A stretch of DNA of 64,000 bases from Diplodia intermedia (GCA_021495925.1 JAKEKT010000055.1:1-64000), one strand, 5' to 3'. Shown: positions 34,185 through 45,417, counted from the first letter of the stretch. Notes: a model not told the origin generated them from the sequence alone. A program made the numbers and translations.

Positions 34185-35181
34185 GGTTGGCGGTGGAGTA
34201 GTGGGCTGTGCAATTCGTCGGTCGGAGAAGGATGGGGCTGCGGTATCGATGTCCGCGTGTGCTGTGGTGGTGGTTTTCGGCGTTGCGACTTTGCGAATAT
34301 GACGCTGATTGATGATGACAATGCGCGAAAGCTTTACTTGCGGTGTTTGGTCCGGGCTAGGCCGTCTTTGGATTGGTCGGGAGTGCCGGCCGTCGATCAG
34401 GCTTTCGTGGGCTTATCGCCGACGCATCTCCACCATCTCGCTCTCTTCGCTCTCTCAACAATTCTGAGCTCTTAGCTCTGGCTTGACGCATCACTCGTCA
34501 TTCAGTTGTGGTGGGAAGATGGCGCATCGTCCCGCCTCCAGTCCTCCGCCAGCCACTCGCGCTTGTGTTTGTAGGCAGACACTACTGATGCCTGATGGCC
34601 GGGACACGCCGCCGTTTTTCTCATCGAAGCCACAGCCTCAAAATCCTTCTCGCGTCCGTCGGCCATGTACCCATGTACCTTCGAGCCCTATCGTCGAAGC
34701 TGTCACACCGGCTCCGGCTGCAACCGTCAACACTGCGCTAACAGGATCGGTGGTTCGCAAGTGACGGACGGCCACCTTGGTTCCAGAAACACGAAACGTC
34801 AACGACCGTGACGTTGCTCCTGGACGAAACTCGAGCATGTTCATCCCTTTGCCTTGAGGTTAAAAAAAAAATACACCACGCGCTAGCTCTCTTTCCTGTA
34901 GCATTCACATGGACAGTCTCTTCCGTCCTTTGATTCGACGAACTTCAACAATAATAATGCGCCATTTCCCTGACATTCATCAACAATCTCTCCTACCTCC
35001 TCAAGAACTCATGCAGGCAATAAGCCACTGACGCATCGCCTATCTCTCCCCCTCTCAATCCCGCACTCCCCACGAAATCGAAAATCCCCTCTTTCCCCTC
35101 CCCACACCAAAACCACCACCACCACCACCACCAACAACCCAACCCAATCCGACCCAATCCAATCCAATCCGAAACCACACA
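34185..35181. other. Intergenic between TIM8 and a secreted-protein gene
   Basis: Divergent promoters. An A-run near 34862 and a C/A-rich pyrimidine-poor leader (ACC repeats near 35110-35135) are the only notable patterns. Confidence 0.5.
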
Positions 35182-35826
35182 ATGCAATTCCAACCCATCA
35201 CCCTCCTCGCTCTCCTTCCCGCCGCCCTCGCAACCGCCGCCGCATCCCAATTCCAATTCCTCCTCCTCACGCCCCCAACCGACACCGTTGCCCTCCTCTC
35301 CGCACGCGATCACCACCACTCCGGCGTCGAAAGATCGGAGAAGGCGCTACTACTACTACCACCCGCCGAAGAGACGGACGAGTTGAACATCAGCATCAAT
35401 CCCTCCTCTTCGGCATGGACCACTACTACAACCAACACCACCGTCAAGGCGCTTTCGACCACCACGACGACATCTTCCGGCACGTCCGCCTTGTCGACGA
35501 CCGTGACGATGATGGCGTCGTGTCCCACGTTGGGGAGCGGGTGGACGGTCTGCGGTGATCGTATGGTGGTGGAGGAAGAGGGGAAGAAGAAGAGACAGGA
35601 GGGAGCAGCAGGCGGCAATTGGGGAGGGGCTGTTGAAAGCGACGACGACGAGGAAGAGGAGGAGGAGGAGGAGCAGGAAGAAGAAGAAGGTCGTTCGTCG
35701 TCTAATGCTAGACGAGGGAACAGCGGTGGCGCGAGGTCGGGGCTTTTCTTGGGGGAGGGCAAGGTGTTGGGGGTGGTGGTGGTCGCGTTGTTGGTTGTGC
35801 CGGCGGCGTTGGTCTTGGGGTTGTGA
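35182..35826 (+). CDS. Small secreted or GPI-anchored-like protein, low complexity
   Basis: Single-exon frame of 214 aa; no family recognised. The N-terminus (MQFQPITLLALLPAALATAA) is a clear signal peptide. A Thr/Ser-rich middle (runs of T around residues 78-105) would suit O-glycosylation. An acidic E-rich block at about residues 155-172 follows. The C-terminus is about 20 hydrophobic residues (VLGVVVVALLVVPAALVLGL) preceded by small residues, as in GPI-attachment signals. Two cysteines (ASCPTLGSGWTVCG) could pair. The low complexity and the fact that the opposite strand is also open reduce certainty that it is a real gene. Confidence 0.55.
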   Translation: MQFQPITLLALLPAALATAAASQFQFLLLTPPTDTVALLSARDHHHSGVERSEKALLLLPPAEETDELNISINPSSSAWTTTTTNTTVKALSTTTTTSSGTSALSTTVTMMASCPTLGSGWTVCGDRMVVEEEGKKKRQEGAAGGNWGGAVESDDDEEEEEEEEQEEEEGRSSSNARRGNSGGARSGLFLGEGKVLGVVVVALLVVPAALVLGL

Positions 35827-37326
35827 TGTTTTCGATTTCTTTTTTTTTTTTGGGAGGGGCATACATGGTTGAGCATTGGTTCATGCATGCATTCGTGTGT
35901 GCATGGGTTCATGCGTGCGTGTGTGCATGGGTCAATAGGGCTGGCTGGTCGTTGGATATGGATTGGTGAGGGAGAGATAAAAATGGTGGTGCTGAAGACG
36001 GAGAGAGGGGGAAATGCGGGGCGGTGGTAAGCTGGATGCAGGGACGTTTTGCTGACAGGCACTTATGGTGCGTGGTGGGATGAAGCGGGCGCTTATCGAC
36101 AGGGCGCTCTGCAGCCGAAGCTGAGATGAGCGGAAGAGAGGGCAAAAAAGTCCGGGCGGGAAGGTTGGAGGGATGCGCATCCACCGCGGTACGAAAAAGG
36201 AAAAAGAAGACACCGGAGAAGGACGGGCGCTGGAGAACGGCCGGAGAGGGCTTGTTCTCGACTGGCGGCTGTGCTGCTTTCTGTCTTACGCCCACTCGTC
36301 CCCTCCAAATTTGGCAATGCGCGTATCTGCGACGCTCTTTTGCGTGCTTATTGTTACACGAAGATGCTGCGCCTGCTGTTACACAGCTGCGGTACGGAAC
36401 CGTCTTATCCGATTCCCTCGAAGAAGCCGTCGGGATGGTGTTTAAAATGGCAACAATTCTTTTTTCCGTCGGGAGTCCATATTCTCCACAGGATGTTCAG
36501 TAAGAAGTCTGGCCGCAGCAGAGACGGTAGAGTCACCGCGGGACTCGGGCAGGGGCGGTGTATGGGCCCTGCACCGGCGGCCCTACGGTGGGCGGCCTCT
36601 GAGGCTCAAGTAGCTGTGGCTGAGTTTGGGGGCCAGAGTCCGGGGAGGGGGGGCTGACCAAGGGAGCTGCGCAGGGACCAGCCCCCGAGCGAATGACGGC
36701 TGCCAGGCAGCACAACGTCCGTCTGTTCCCTGCGCCACGCTCCCGTTCGAATCCTTCCAGAAAACCCACATCCGACCACTCACTGCTCCCGCCTTGAGCC
36801 CTGCCGAACCCCTTCCCGGAATAGACCAGCCCACCTTCGCCACCGCGTGGCTGCTGGGCAGATCTCAAGGCTGAATCTCACGCATTTTCCCCCCATGTCG
36901 CATCCTTGGCCCTGTCTGCCCACCGCCGCGGCATTGGGAATGACGTACGGGATGCCGAGTCGGGCTACCGAAGTCAGCAACGGGAAATAGAAACGGCGTC
37001 GAGTCAGGATCACCATGTTCCCCAGGCAGCCAACATTCTGGTGTTGTTTCTCGCCGGAACATGCCTCTCCTGTTGCGCATCTGCGCATACTCTCTTGCGC
37101 GCGCCGGCCCAGAGATCCACCGTGATGATGACTGCCTGACGGTTTCCGCAGATGACTCCCATTCTATTCGTCTCATCCTTCGGGGCTGTGTCATGTGGAT
37201 GATGGTGAAGGGGAGGCCTCCGCCTTGGGGACGGAGTAAGACTGAGCAGATATAAGGTACTATGCCCCATGGCCATCATGTTCTCCTTCATCCTCACTTC
37301 ACTGCACAACAGCAGAATCAATCACA
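35827..37326. other. Intergenic upstream of the terpene synthase
   Basis: 1.5 kb with no supported gene. ATGCATGC-like and TGTGTGCATG repeats lie at 35880-35935. The last 80 bp contain the terpene synthase core promoter. Confidence 0.5.
37251..37257 (+). promoter_or_regulatory. TATA box of the terpene synthase gene
   Basis: TATAAGG lies 76 bp before the ATG, a good position for a TATA element. ATGs at 37261, 37269 and 37278 lie between it and the start, so they are probably upstream of, or very near, the transcription start. Confidence 0.5.
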
Positions 37327-38565
37327 ATGGCTGTCATGACCTTCGACCCCAGAGAGACAGTTCTCCAGCAGCTGCGCCGCAGCACCTTCACCATCCCGGA
37401 CTTGAAGGAATGCTTCCGGGACTGGCCCGTCGAGTGCAGCCCGCACCTGGACCAGATCCGCAAGGACGTCCACGCCTGGCTGGAAGAGTAAGCAGCCCTC
37501 GTCTCCTCATCTCCCCTACATCTGCCCTCCCTTTCTCTCTCCCTTTGGCAAGCAGCCCACACTAACATGCTCCCCTCCACCAGGACCCTCGGCGAAGGCA
37601 GAGCGCTCAAGATCTCCAAGCGCGCCGACTTCGGCCTCTTCGGCGCCACTGAATGGCCCTACGCCAGCTACGAGCGGTGCCGGATCGCATGCCTCTTCTG
37701 CGCGTGGGTCTTCACGTGGGACGACGAGATCGACTCGTCGCTCGGGTCCATGGGCGACGACCTGGAGAGCGCGCAGACGTACCGGTTCGAGACGATCCAG
37801 TTCGTCAAGGAGACGCTGGGGCTGGCGCCGCGCAGCCCGACGCCGCCGGCCAACAAGATCATCCGCAACTTCGAGGTCGTCGGCGACGCGCTGCGGGCGG
37901 CGTACACGCCCGCCCAGCGCCGCCGCTTCTTCGCCGAGGTCGACCGCTTCATGGCGGGCACCGAGGCCGAGCAGCGCCGCCGGCTGCTGTCGCGCGACCT
38001 GCCCACGCTGCAGCAGTTCTGGGAGTACCGCCTCGGCTCCTCGGCCGTCAACATCTGCACCGCGCTGATCGAGTACGCGGCCGGCGACGAGTGCATGGCC
38101 CTCCCCGAGCGCGTCTGGGCCGACGCCGACATGCACACGGTGCTGCGCAACACCAACATCCACCTGTCGGCCCTCAACGACCTGTACTCGCTGAAGAAGG
38201 AGGTCGCCAACGACGCCGTCGAGTCGCTCGTCCCCATCCTGCTCGCCAACCGCGTCGCGCCCTCCGTGCCCGCCGCCGTCGCCCACGTCGCGCAGTACGT
38301 CGCGGACCGCTCGGCCGAGCTGGACCAGTGTGCAGAGAGGCTGCTAAGCCGCTACCCCGAGTGCGAGGGCGACCTGAGGCGCTTCGTTGATAACTGCCGC
38401 TGCATGTGCACCGGAAACCGCACGTGGAGCCTCAGCACCGGCCGCTACGGCATCGCCCAACGCGACGTCGCGCCCGACGGCTCCATCTTTATGGATCTGG
38501 CTGAGCTGTGCGTCAAGGGGGAGCCTGAGAGGAGGCCTGGCAGCCCCGAGGAGATGGAGTGTTGA
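37327..38565 (+). CDS. Class I terpene (sesquiterpene-type) synthase
   Basis: Two exons, 37327-37487 and 37584-38565, encode 380 aa starting MAVMTFDPRE. Class I synthases ionise a prenyl diphosphate and cyclise the carbocation. The metal-binding motif is DDEID at about residues 100-104. The second metal motif (NSE triad) reads NDLYSLKKE at about 252-260. The C-terminal RY pair that senses diphosphate appears in STGRY near 345. The overall size fits a fungal sesquiterpene cyclase of the pentalenene/linear-triquinene-like group, but the product cannot be predicted. No P450, prenyltransferase or regulator lies nearby, so it looks like an orphan synthase. GC content rises sharply in exon 2. Confidence 0.92.
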
Positions 38566-39600
38566 ATGCATGTCGGTTTCGCCTTTGAGTGGCTAGCCCC
38601 TTTCCCCGCTTTGTCGCTTTTCCCTTTGTGGTTTTTCACGCATCTGCATTGTTCGGCGTACTACTGGGTGGATGTTTGTCTTGGCATTTTTTGAGGGATG
38701 ATGGTGGGTGGTGGTGGATCTTTTTGGGATGAGACGAAGATTTTTTTTTTTTTTTGCATGGCTCACGCCGCATATACCATGACACGTTACGACGTAGGAT
38801 CTACAGCACATGATGGGGTTTGGAGGAAACTTGTTTGAAATGATTGTATAGAAACAATTTCAAGATGTTTTCGTACTGTGCGGTGGAAAACGAAATGTGA
38901 CGTGTGTGAATCGGCTGGCAAACATGTGGTCGGCGGTGATGTTCACTTCGCAAACAACTGCTGATCTTTGCAAGTTTGTTACGTCAATTGGTTTTTCCGA
39001 GGAAAGTATCTTTCCAATCAGCTCTTTCTCCGGACCTGGAAACTTTGGCGCATGAAGTCAGTATAGTTTGATCAGAATACGACGCAAACAGCTCTGGCTA
39101 ATTCCATTGCTGCAAGTATCCCGCAATCAGACATGTTTGCAGATGTCTATCTGGCTATTGTAGACAGCCAGAAGGAAACGAAAACATTTTCTCAACCATA
39201 TATAAAGAGATAGACAACTGTTCCCTCTTCTTGATTAAGTCTATATACCTTTTCCACGCATACAAACCCGGTTTAATATTGTTATATTGTATACTATACT
39301 CCCTCATTTGACACGGAGCCTGAATCTACGAGAGGACTGGCGAGACCTGCCTACATGAAGCTGGCGGCTCTCTCCACTCGCATACCGCGATGCCGACCGC
39401 GCCATCTCTTTGCTTGCGAGGCTTTCAACTCGGCAGTCGATATAACCTTGGCTCGTCCCGCTCAGTATGAGCACCAAGCTTCGTTTATAGAGTATTCCCA
39501 GAAGCAAGTCCCCCTGTCAAGCTTGCTGGAGTCTCGTGGTACTCCCATGGACAGCTCTAACAGGAGCACCCCATCACCTGAACGGCCGAGGGACAACGGC
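38566..39600. other. A+T-rich intergenic DNA
   Basis: Downstream of the terpene synthase the composition falls to A+T-rich. A TATATAAAG sequence near 39200 could be a relic promoter for the decayed gene that follows. No intact gene is seen. Confidence 0.5.
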
Positions 39601-40950
39601 GGGTGCCCATTGGACGAGAAGCCGCCTAGGGAGACTCCTTCGCCCGTCCAGCGTCGACACCGTTTACGTCATGTCGGACTCGCGCAGGATGCTGGACCGG
39701 ACCAGGAAGTGGGTGGAAGGCGCGGACCCCCGCCGCCGCCGGCCGGTACGAGCCGATCCTCGTCCAGATGAAGCATCTTGCGGGACGCCTGCACGGGCAG
39801 GGCGTGGCCGTGACGCTGCGCTGGCTGAAGAGCCGGTGCTTCATGGATGGACACGACATCGCCGACATATCGGCGCAGCGGGCGACGCCAACCCGGATAT
39901 CACGGGCCAGTGCCATCTTGTACGGAGCACGAGGGCGATCATCAAGGCCATCGTTCCCAAGTTGGAGAATTTCAGTCAGGAGGTGCTATTTCGCATCTTC
40001 TTTATGAGGCACCGACTGGTGGGGAAAAAACCACTATGCTGACGTCGACGCCGTCCAGCTTCAGCTACTGTTCTTCAAGGTCCTAGTTCCCTTGACCAAA
40101 GCACCGGCTGAGAGGAATTTCGAGGCCTCCGTGCTGTTCCAAATGGGCGGTGGCTTGGGGGAAAAATTCCTTGACTGACTTGAGCAGACTCTGGACAGTT
40201 GGATGTTACAGACAAGCAACTCTCAAGAAGACTCAGAAGATCAAGACTACCGCCAGCGCCATCACGAGATGATCAGGCGGCTCGTCTCGGACCAGATCAA
40301 GTGGGAAAGGGGAGAACGAGAGGACCCCAGGCTAGCCAGTAAGTTTAGGGATTAATTCCTCTCTCCCGAGAAGCGTGAAGTTTGGATAATGCACCTCCTA
40401 CAAACGATATCGTTGCTGACCCAGCGGTATCCGCTGCCAGAAGGACCGGGCGAACAGGGACAGATACGGCAACCAGGTCAGTCTCTTTTCCCGCAGAAGT
40501 GCGAAGCTCTTGATTTCGTAACCGTTTTAACTTGCTTGTACAGGAACGAGCGTAGTGAGCAATCAGATTGCCTGCTGCACTCTTGCCAAGACGATATATA
40601 GACGACGAATATTACGTCGCGCCGACGGTGCTCTAGTGGGAGGCCGACCACGAGACCAAGTCAACGCCGGGCACAGTGTTTCCCCCTTCCCAGGATCGCG
40701 GCCATGATGGAGCAGCAGCTGATCCGCGGGCTGGAGCGACGCATCACCAACCTCGCATTGATCCGCGACGGACCCGGCGCCGCGCGGTACCTGGAGTCGC
40801 GCGGGCCGTCGCTGTTCGTAGCTGACGACCTGAACCTAGACGACCGCGCCAAGAGCTTCGTCGATCTGGACGGCAACAAGGATCTGCACGGCGGCTTCGG
40901 GCGCGTGTACTCGTGGCCATGCCTGCGCGTCCGACCTCTCGGTCTTACTC
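39600..40950 (+). pseudogene. Decayed gene, first part RNase-H-like
   Basis: Protein-like blocks in different frames suggest one broken gene. The first (39655-39720, VYVMSDSRRMLDRTRKWVEG) shifts frame in a CGC/CCG repeat near 39730-39745. It continues as YEPILVQMKHLAGRLHGQ and LRWLKSRCFMDGHDIADISA, which resembles the end of an RNase H fold. A third block at 40030-40340 (VDAVQLQLLFFKVLVPLTKA ... HHEMIRRLVSDQIKWERG) contains an in-frame TGA at 40177-40179. A fourth at 40700-40920 ends DLDGNKDLHGGFGRVYSW. The family is uncertain; it could be a transposon-related or a host gene. The frame breaks are directly visible, the RNase H link is an inference. Confidence 0.45.
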
Positions 40951-40994
40951 CCCATATCCTATTTCTCGGATACCTCTACCACTTATGTGGATGA

Positions 40995-41529
40995 TGTCAG
41001 AGAAGAGAGATCTATCTCGTGGCCACTACAGCTATGGGAGTTGTCTCGGCCGCTACTGCCAACAGTTTACGCCCCGTCAGTGACGGTTGCTATGTCGACA
41101 TGTGTCGGTGGTTGGCAGTGATGTGGACGTGTGGTCTGGCTTCTTTACGATAACGACATCACGAGTATGACTTAAGCCGGCCAGCCGGGGGAATGGAGCC
41201 CGGATGCTGTCACTGCCATCTCCACCCGGGCCGGTTAACACTGCCCGTACATTCACATTGTTATACTCCCCGTCACCAAGCTTCGCCAACGTAAAGCGCC
41301 GGCCGGATCTTTGGTCAAGCTCCTAAACCTTTCAACTGCAACTTCGCGGAAGTCCATCGCCCATCGCGATATCAACCCGCCGTGCTCTTGTTTGAACCAG
41401 CATCGACCCTTCGGCACTCCCACTCCAATCCACCTCCAATACTTCCACCCTTCATCCTCGGACATTTCCAGAGGCACTCGTCCTCTCTCGTCAACCCCCC
41501 CTTACTTTCGAAAATCGCATTCGCCCAAC
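40995..41529. other. Upstream region of duplication unit 1
   Basis: Non-coding. The stretch 41257-41350 matches 46720-46830 upstream of the second large gene (shared CTCCTAAACCTTT / CTCCCAAACCTTT and AACTGCAACTTCGCG / AGTACAAACTCGCG), marking duplicated promoter DNA. Confidence 0.6.
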
Positions 41530-42064
41530 ATGCGTGCTTTCTTCACTGGCAAGATTGACGTCCAGAAGGCCAACGGAGAGATCGTGTCGTACCGTCGCAT
41601 GAGCAAGAAGGAGATTCAGAGACAAAAGGTCAGTACCTCCTCCCAAGAACCAGTCAGCGATTCCACACGAACAACCTATGCTAACCCTCACACAGGAGGA
41701 AGCGGCTATCCGCAAGGATGCCCGAAACGACATTCGCAAGGAGAGAGAGGAGGCCCGGAGACGCGAGGCCCAGAGGCTGGACGCCGAGATGCGCGAAGCG
41801 CGTAGAGTCACGGAGGAGGAAGAGAGGTTGAGGCAGGAGGCCCAGATGGAGGTGGCTCGGAGGCAGGAGGCCCGGTGGGAAGAGATTCGAGAAGAGCAAC
41901 GACAAGCGGAGGTTGCTCGGAGGCAGGAGGCTCGGTGGGAAGAGATCCTCGAAGAGCAGCGGCAAGCGGAGAGGGCGCGGAGCCAGGAGCGGCGCGGGCA
42001 AGAGGGTCTGAGGCCGGAGACTCCTCCTCCGCCGTACGAGGATGTTGTCGACGGCCTGGTCTAA
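41530..42064 (+). CDS. Small coiled-coil protein with PPxY motif (module gene A, unit 1)
   Basis: Two exons, 41530-41628 and 41696-42064, encode 155 aa; the 67-nt intron has donor GTCAGT, a GCTAAC branch and acceptor ACACAG. No family recognised. Exon 1 (MRAFFTGKIDVQKANG) shares its MRxFF opening with the larger gene downstream. Exon 2 is a continuous Arg/Glu-rich helix, including a 20-residue unit starting EVARRQEARWEE repeated twice in tandem (41850-41969). The C-terminus TPPPPYEDVV contains a PPxY sequence, a ligand type for WW-domain ubiquitin ligases. A broken copy of exon 2 lies at 45418. The function is unknown; an adaptor role is conjecture. Confidence 0.6.
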
Positions 42065-43045
42065 AACCAGACACTATCAGGGTTCGTCAGCCAAGGCCGA
42101 ACTTCCCGGCATGGGCTCCAGTCACGGTGGCATAGCGACTCGTCGCTGTTGGCAAGTGCGATCGTGCAATGGGAAATATCTTGTCCTTCTCTTTACGGTA
42201 GCTCAATACAACTCTGTCTACCCTCCTTAAAGCCGTGCCATAGCCTCCCCAAACCGCACCAACTCGATTTCACTTCCCGCGCGGCTCGGCACCTTGACTA
42301 TTGGAACGCCAAACAACCTCCCAAATGCCCGACCGGCGGCAACTACTCAACAGGGAACTCGGAACTTGTCAGCGGCGACATCGGAGAGCGCCATCGATGC
42401 GATTCCAAACACTTCAGAGGAATACGCCAGTGGCGACTCCCGCAAGTTCCTTGACGTGTTGGACTTTCAAGTCTGAGGAATGGCTCGACACTTTCGATGG
42501 CAATGAACTCCGGGAAGTACTTGGACGCCCTGGAACCAATGTGAGCACACAGTCTGAGAGCTCGTTGGTCCTGTGCAAGTGTCTACGTACGCTATAGTCG
42601 CCGCTCTAGTCATCCAATCCGCTACCATTGGAAAATGGCGCCAGCGCAGACAAGTGCTACATCGACATGTGCGAACGGGTGAATCACAGTGTTGCTCGAA
42701 GGTGTTAAGCAGTCGCCGGAATGAACAACCACCGACGCCTCCGCCCAAAATGCCTAACACCCCACCAGCACACGCGCCCGCTCGGTCACTGTTCTGCCCC
42801 AGGCCACCGGGATCTGCTGTATATAAAAAACCAACCGACTCTTCGACCGCGCACCCAAACCTTCCACCCGCACACTTGCATCGAGGATCCTCTTACGACA
42901 ACTCACTCCGGGCCCCCGTCCATATCGACCCTTGTGCACCGCGCTGCTACTGCTCCTTCGCCATCGACGCTTCTGCGCTCTCGACCCCAGACCATTTCGG
43001 AAGCCCCTTGATTTCCTGTTCCATATATACCCAACACCCGAGAAG
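42065..43045. other. Intergenic, duplicated flank and promoter of the first BTB-like gene
   Basis: The block 42597-42745 closely resembles 45275-45400 and less closely 46600-46720. TATATAAAA at 42820 is a good TATA box for the gene that starts at 43046 (or at an in-frame ATG at 42932). No gene is seen. Confidence 0.6.
42820..42828 (+). promoter_or_regulatory. TATA box of BTB-like gene 1
   Basis: TATATAAAA lies 226 bp before the preferred ATG and 112 bp before an alternative in-frame ATG. Confidence 0.45.
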
Positions 43046-44923
43046 ATGCGTCGGTTCTTCCAAGACGACATGTTCTTGAAGAGGACGGAGGACGGGTGGT
43101 ACCGCTTCGTCCGCATCCCCGACGAGCGAAACAGGAACGGAGCGAACCAGGGAAGAAGAAGGACCATGCCGCCCGAGACCCGCCGAGAGGAGGCACCGAG
43201 GAGAGAGAGTCGCAGGGAAGCGGCTATTGAAGAGGAGGCCCCCAAAGATGAGGAGGGACCGAGAGAAGGTGGCCGGATCAAGCAGGAGGCTGATCCCCGC
43301 CCGGCCAGCTCCCCGTCTGCTGCATCATCGCCGCCGCCGCTGCGGCCCAAGGCCCGCCGCCCCATGAAGATCAGGCAAGTCGGCGTGCTCGTTCCGCGCG
43401 AGCTCATCGGTGTCAGCAGCAACCAGAATGTCGGCAATGAGCAGTCCAGGCCGGATCACGAACACCGGAGTCGCAGGCGCCACCACCACAGGCGCAGGCT
43501 GAGCACAGTCCAGGAGAGCTGTGCCACTGCTTCCAAGCCCGCTGACCGTCCGGAGAGAGATGAGGATAGGGAGATTGGAGGCCTTTCACGTCGTCTCAAG
43601 AACCTCGCTACCAGTGGGGAGGATGACCGTCCCGCCTATTTGTTCAGGGACTCATCGTCTAACTCGTCCGACTCCGAGGCTTCGTCAGACAAGACTCGCA
43701 AGATGATAGAGAAGGACTGGCTCGGCTCTCTGGCCACCGACGGCAAGTTCGAGCCTTGGGAGGAAGGCAGCGTTTTGGATGTACTAAAGGACGATGGACG
43801 CACCACCAAAGGGGACGCCAACAGCTCAACGAAGGCAAATGCCGGCAGTAGCGTCCACGGCCACAGTCGGCACCGCAGCCACCACCACCATGGCAGCCGT
43901 CAGAGCCACGGCGAGCCGCCAGCGAACAGGCCTACGCCCAACACGCCCAACCAGCATGCCGACGATCACGCGTCCACCAACACCCACCGGCGGAGAGAAA
44001 AGCGCAACACCCCCATCCCCACCACAAGCGCCACCACCATCCCCTCCCAGCGCCGCGAGACAACACGTCGTCATCGTCTCCCTCATGCCAGCACCGCGTC
44101 GAACTTCCCCGTCTTCGACCCAGCCGCGTGGGACGCTCTGTGCGCGCGCGACGCCTCGCTGCCGCTCCACGGCGGCTGCCTCACGCTGGAGCGGCACGGC
44201 GACGACGTCGACACGGACCTGTGGGTAGGGCTGGCCGAGCCACTCGTACTAAGCGTATCATCAACGACGCTGCTGGCGCACCTACCCAGCGTCTTCGCCG
44301 GCCTTCTCCGGCGCAACTCGCGCTTCAGTCTGACCGCGAACGAGCAGCACCCGGACGTGCCGCGGTACGGCGTCTCCGTCGTCTTGGACGAGGGGCGCGG
44401 GCATGTGGCGCTGCGGGAGTTGGGGGACCTGCGGGGCCTCGAGCCGGGTGTGGCGGATCGGACTGGGCGGGGCTTCAGGGCGGACTTTGTCGCTTTGATC
44501 AGGGGGGTGCATGGGGAGGGGGTGGAGGATGTGGCGGGGTTTCGGAACGCCATGAAGAAGATGGCGAGGTTTATGGACTGCGGCGGGGCCGTCGCCCGCT
44601 GTCTTCGGAGCGTCGAGGCTCGTCAGACGGCTGAGCTGGGGTTGGCGGTGGAGCGCGAGCCGTGCGAGTATCTGAGGTTTGCTTCCAGGTACAACGCGCG
44701 GAAGACGTTTAAGATGGCTTTCGACGCTGTGGCCGAGCGGGCTATGCGAAGAGACGACGACCGTGACTCTTTCTTGAAAGGCGTGCCTGGTGCCGCGAGA
44801 GAGATAGTGAGGAGGAAGGCACGTGCGTTTCGCAGGAACATCGAGGACGATGCTTTGTGGCAGCGTGCTTGGGATGCCCTTAGCGAAGATCGTGTGCTTC
44901 CTTCCGGACCTGCTCGTGGATAG
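43046..44923 (+). CDS. BTB/POZ-like domain protein, paralog 1 (module gene B, unit 1)
   Basis: Intronless, 625 aa from MRRFFQDDMF. An in-frame ATG at 42932 exists; 43046 is chosen because it gives almost the paralog's length and matches the MRxFF start of module gene A. The N-terminal half is disordered: acidic/Arg-rich, then a His-rich tract (RSHHHHGSRQSH). Two short blocks are shared with paralog 2: RRLKNLATSG near residue 183 and GSLATDGKFEPWEEGS near 227. From residue 353 to the end the protein is globular. It has DTDLWVGLAEPLVLSVSS (strand-strand-helix start of a fungal BTB), FVALIRGVHGEGVEDVAGF and MDCGGAVARCLRSVEARQ, which fit the BTB helices. Function unknown; a Cullin-3 adaptor is only a possibility. 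Confidence 0.7.
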   Translation: MRRFFQDDMFLKRTEDGWYRFVRIPDERNRNGANQGRRRTMPPETRREEAPRRESRREAAIEEEAPKDEEGPREGGRIKQEADPRPASSPSAASSPPPLRPKARRPMKIRQVGVLVPRELIGVSSNQNVGNEQSRPDHEHRSRRRHHHRRRLSTVQESCATASKPADRPERDEDREIGGLSRRLKNLATSGEDDRPAYLFRDSSSNSSDSEASSDKTRKMIEKDWLGSLATDGKFEPWEEGSVLDVLKDDGRTTKGDANSSTKANAGSSVHGHSRHRSHHHHGSRQSHGEPPANRPTPNTPNQHADDHASTNTHRRREKRNTPIPTTSATTIPSQRRETTRRHRLPHASTASNFPVFDPAAWDALCARDASLPLHGGCLTLERHGDDVDTDLWVGLAEPLVLSVSSTTLLAHLPSVFAGLLRRNSRFSLTANEQHPDVPRYGVSVVLDEGRGHVALRELGDLRGLEPGVADRTGRGFRADFVALIRGVHGEGVEDVAGFRNAMKKMARFMDCGGAVARCLRSVEARQTAELGLAVEREPCEYLRFASRYNARKTFKMAFDAVAERAMRRDDDRDSFLKGVPGAAREIVRRKARAFRRNIEDDALWQRAWDALSEDRVLPSGPARG

Positions 44924-45417
44924 ACATCTTCGCTTACGAGGAAGGCAGTTCGGCTAAGTGACGGTGTTGTACTTTGAACAGTCTTATATCAGCAGGGTTT
45001 AGTACTCAGATTGGGTAATGGAGCATTTTGGTTGAATGAGAATTACATCCATGTTTCCGTGTGATTGTCTTGTTGACGATTTGTTTCCTCTTTTTCTGAA
45101 CGTTAATTCAAGCACAACTTGACGCTGGTTTCGAGATCTTCACGTTTGATCCGAATTTGCACTGTTACCAGCGGCTCTTATGCCGTTCCGTCCAAGCACT
45201 GAACAATCTAACCGGAGCGTGGCCGTGTTCTTCCTGTCGAAGACGCTGACAGTTTCGTACGTAATAAGAAGAAGTTGCGTCGGTCCGGACAAGTGCTATA
45301 TATATTAACATGTACATACAAATTGGTACATCGCGGTGACGCTCGAAAGTGTCAATCAAGCAGCCACCGGCATGAGCAACCACTGACACCGCCGCCCAAA
45401 AACGCTGATTCTCACTC
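44924..45417. other. 3' flank of BTB-like gene 1 and start of unit 2
   Basis: The flank resembles that of paralog 2: GTGTTGTACTTT at 44963 and 48950, and a TTTGATCCGAATTTGCAC-like stretch near 45147 versus 49338. From 45275 the duplicated promoter block begins, with CTATATATATTAAC near 45296 as a TATA-like site. Confidence 0.55.

Noticed and set aside
36690..36770. TTCGAATC resembling a tRNA T-loop
   Set aside because: The flanking bases cannot form the 5-bp T stem or an acceptor stem. No tRNA was found anywhere in the window.
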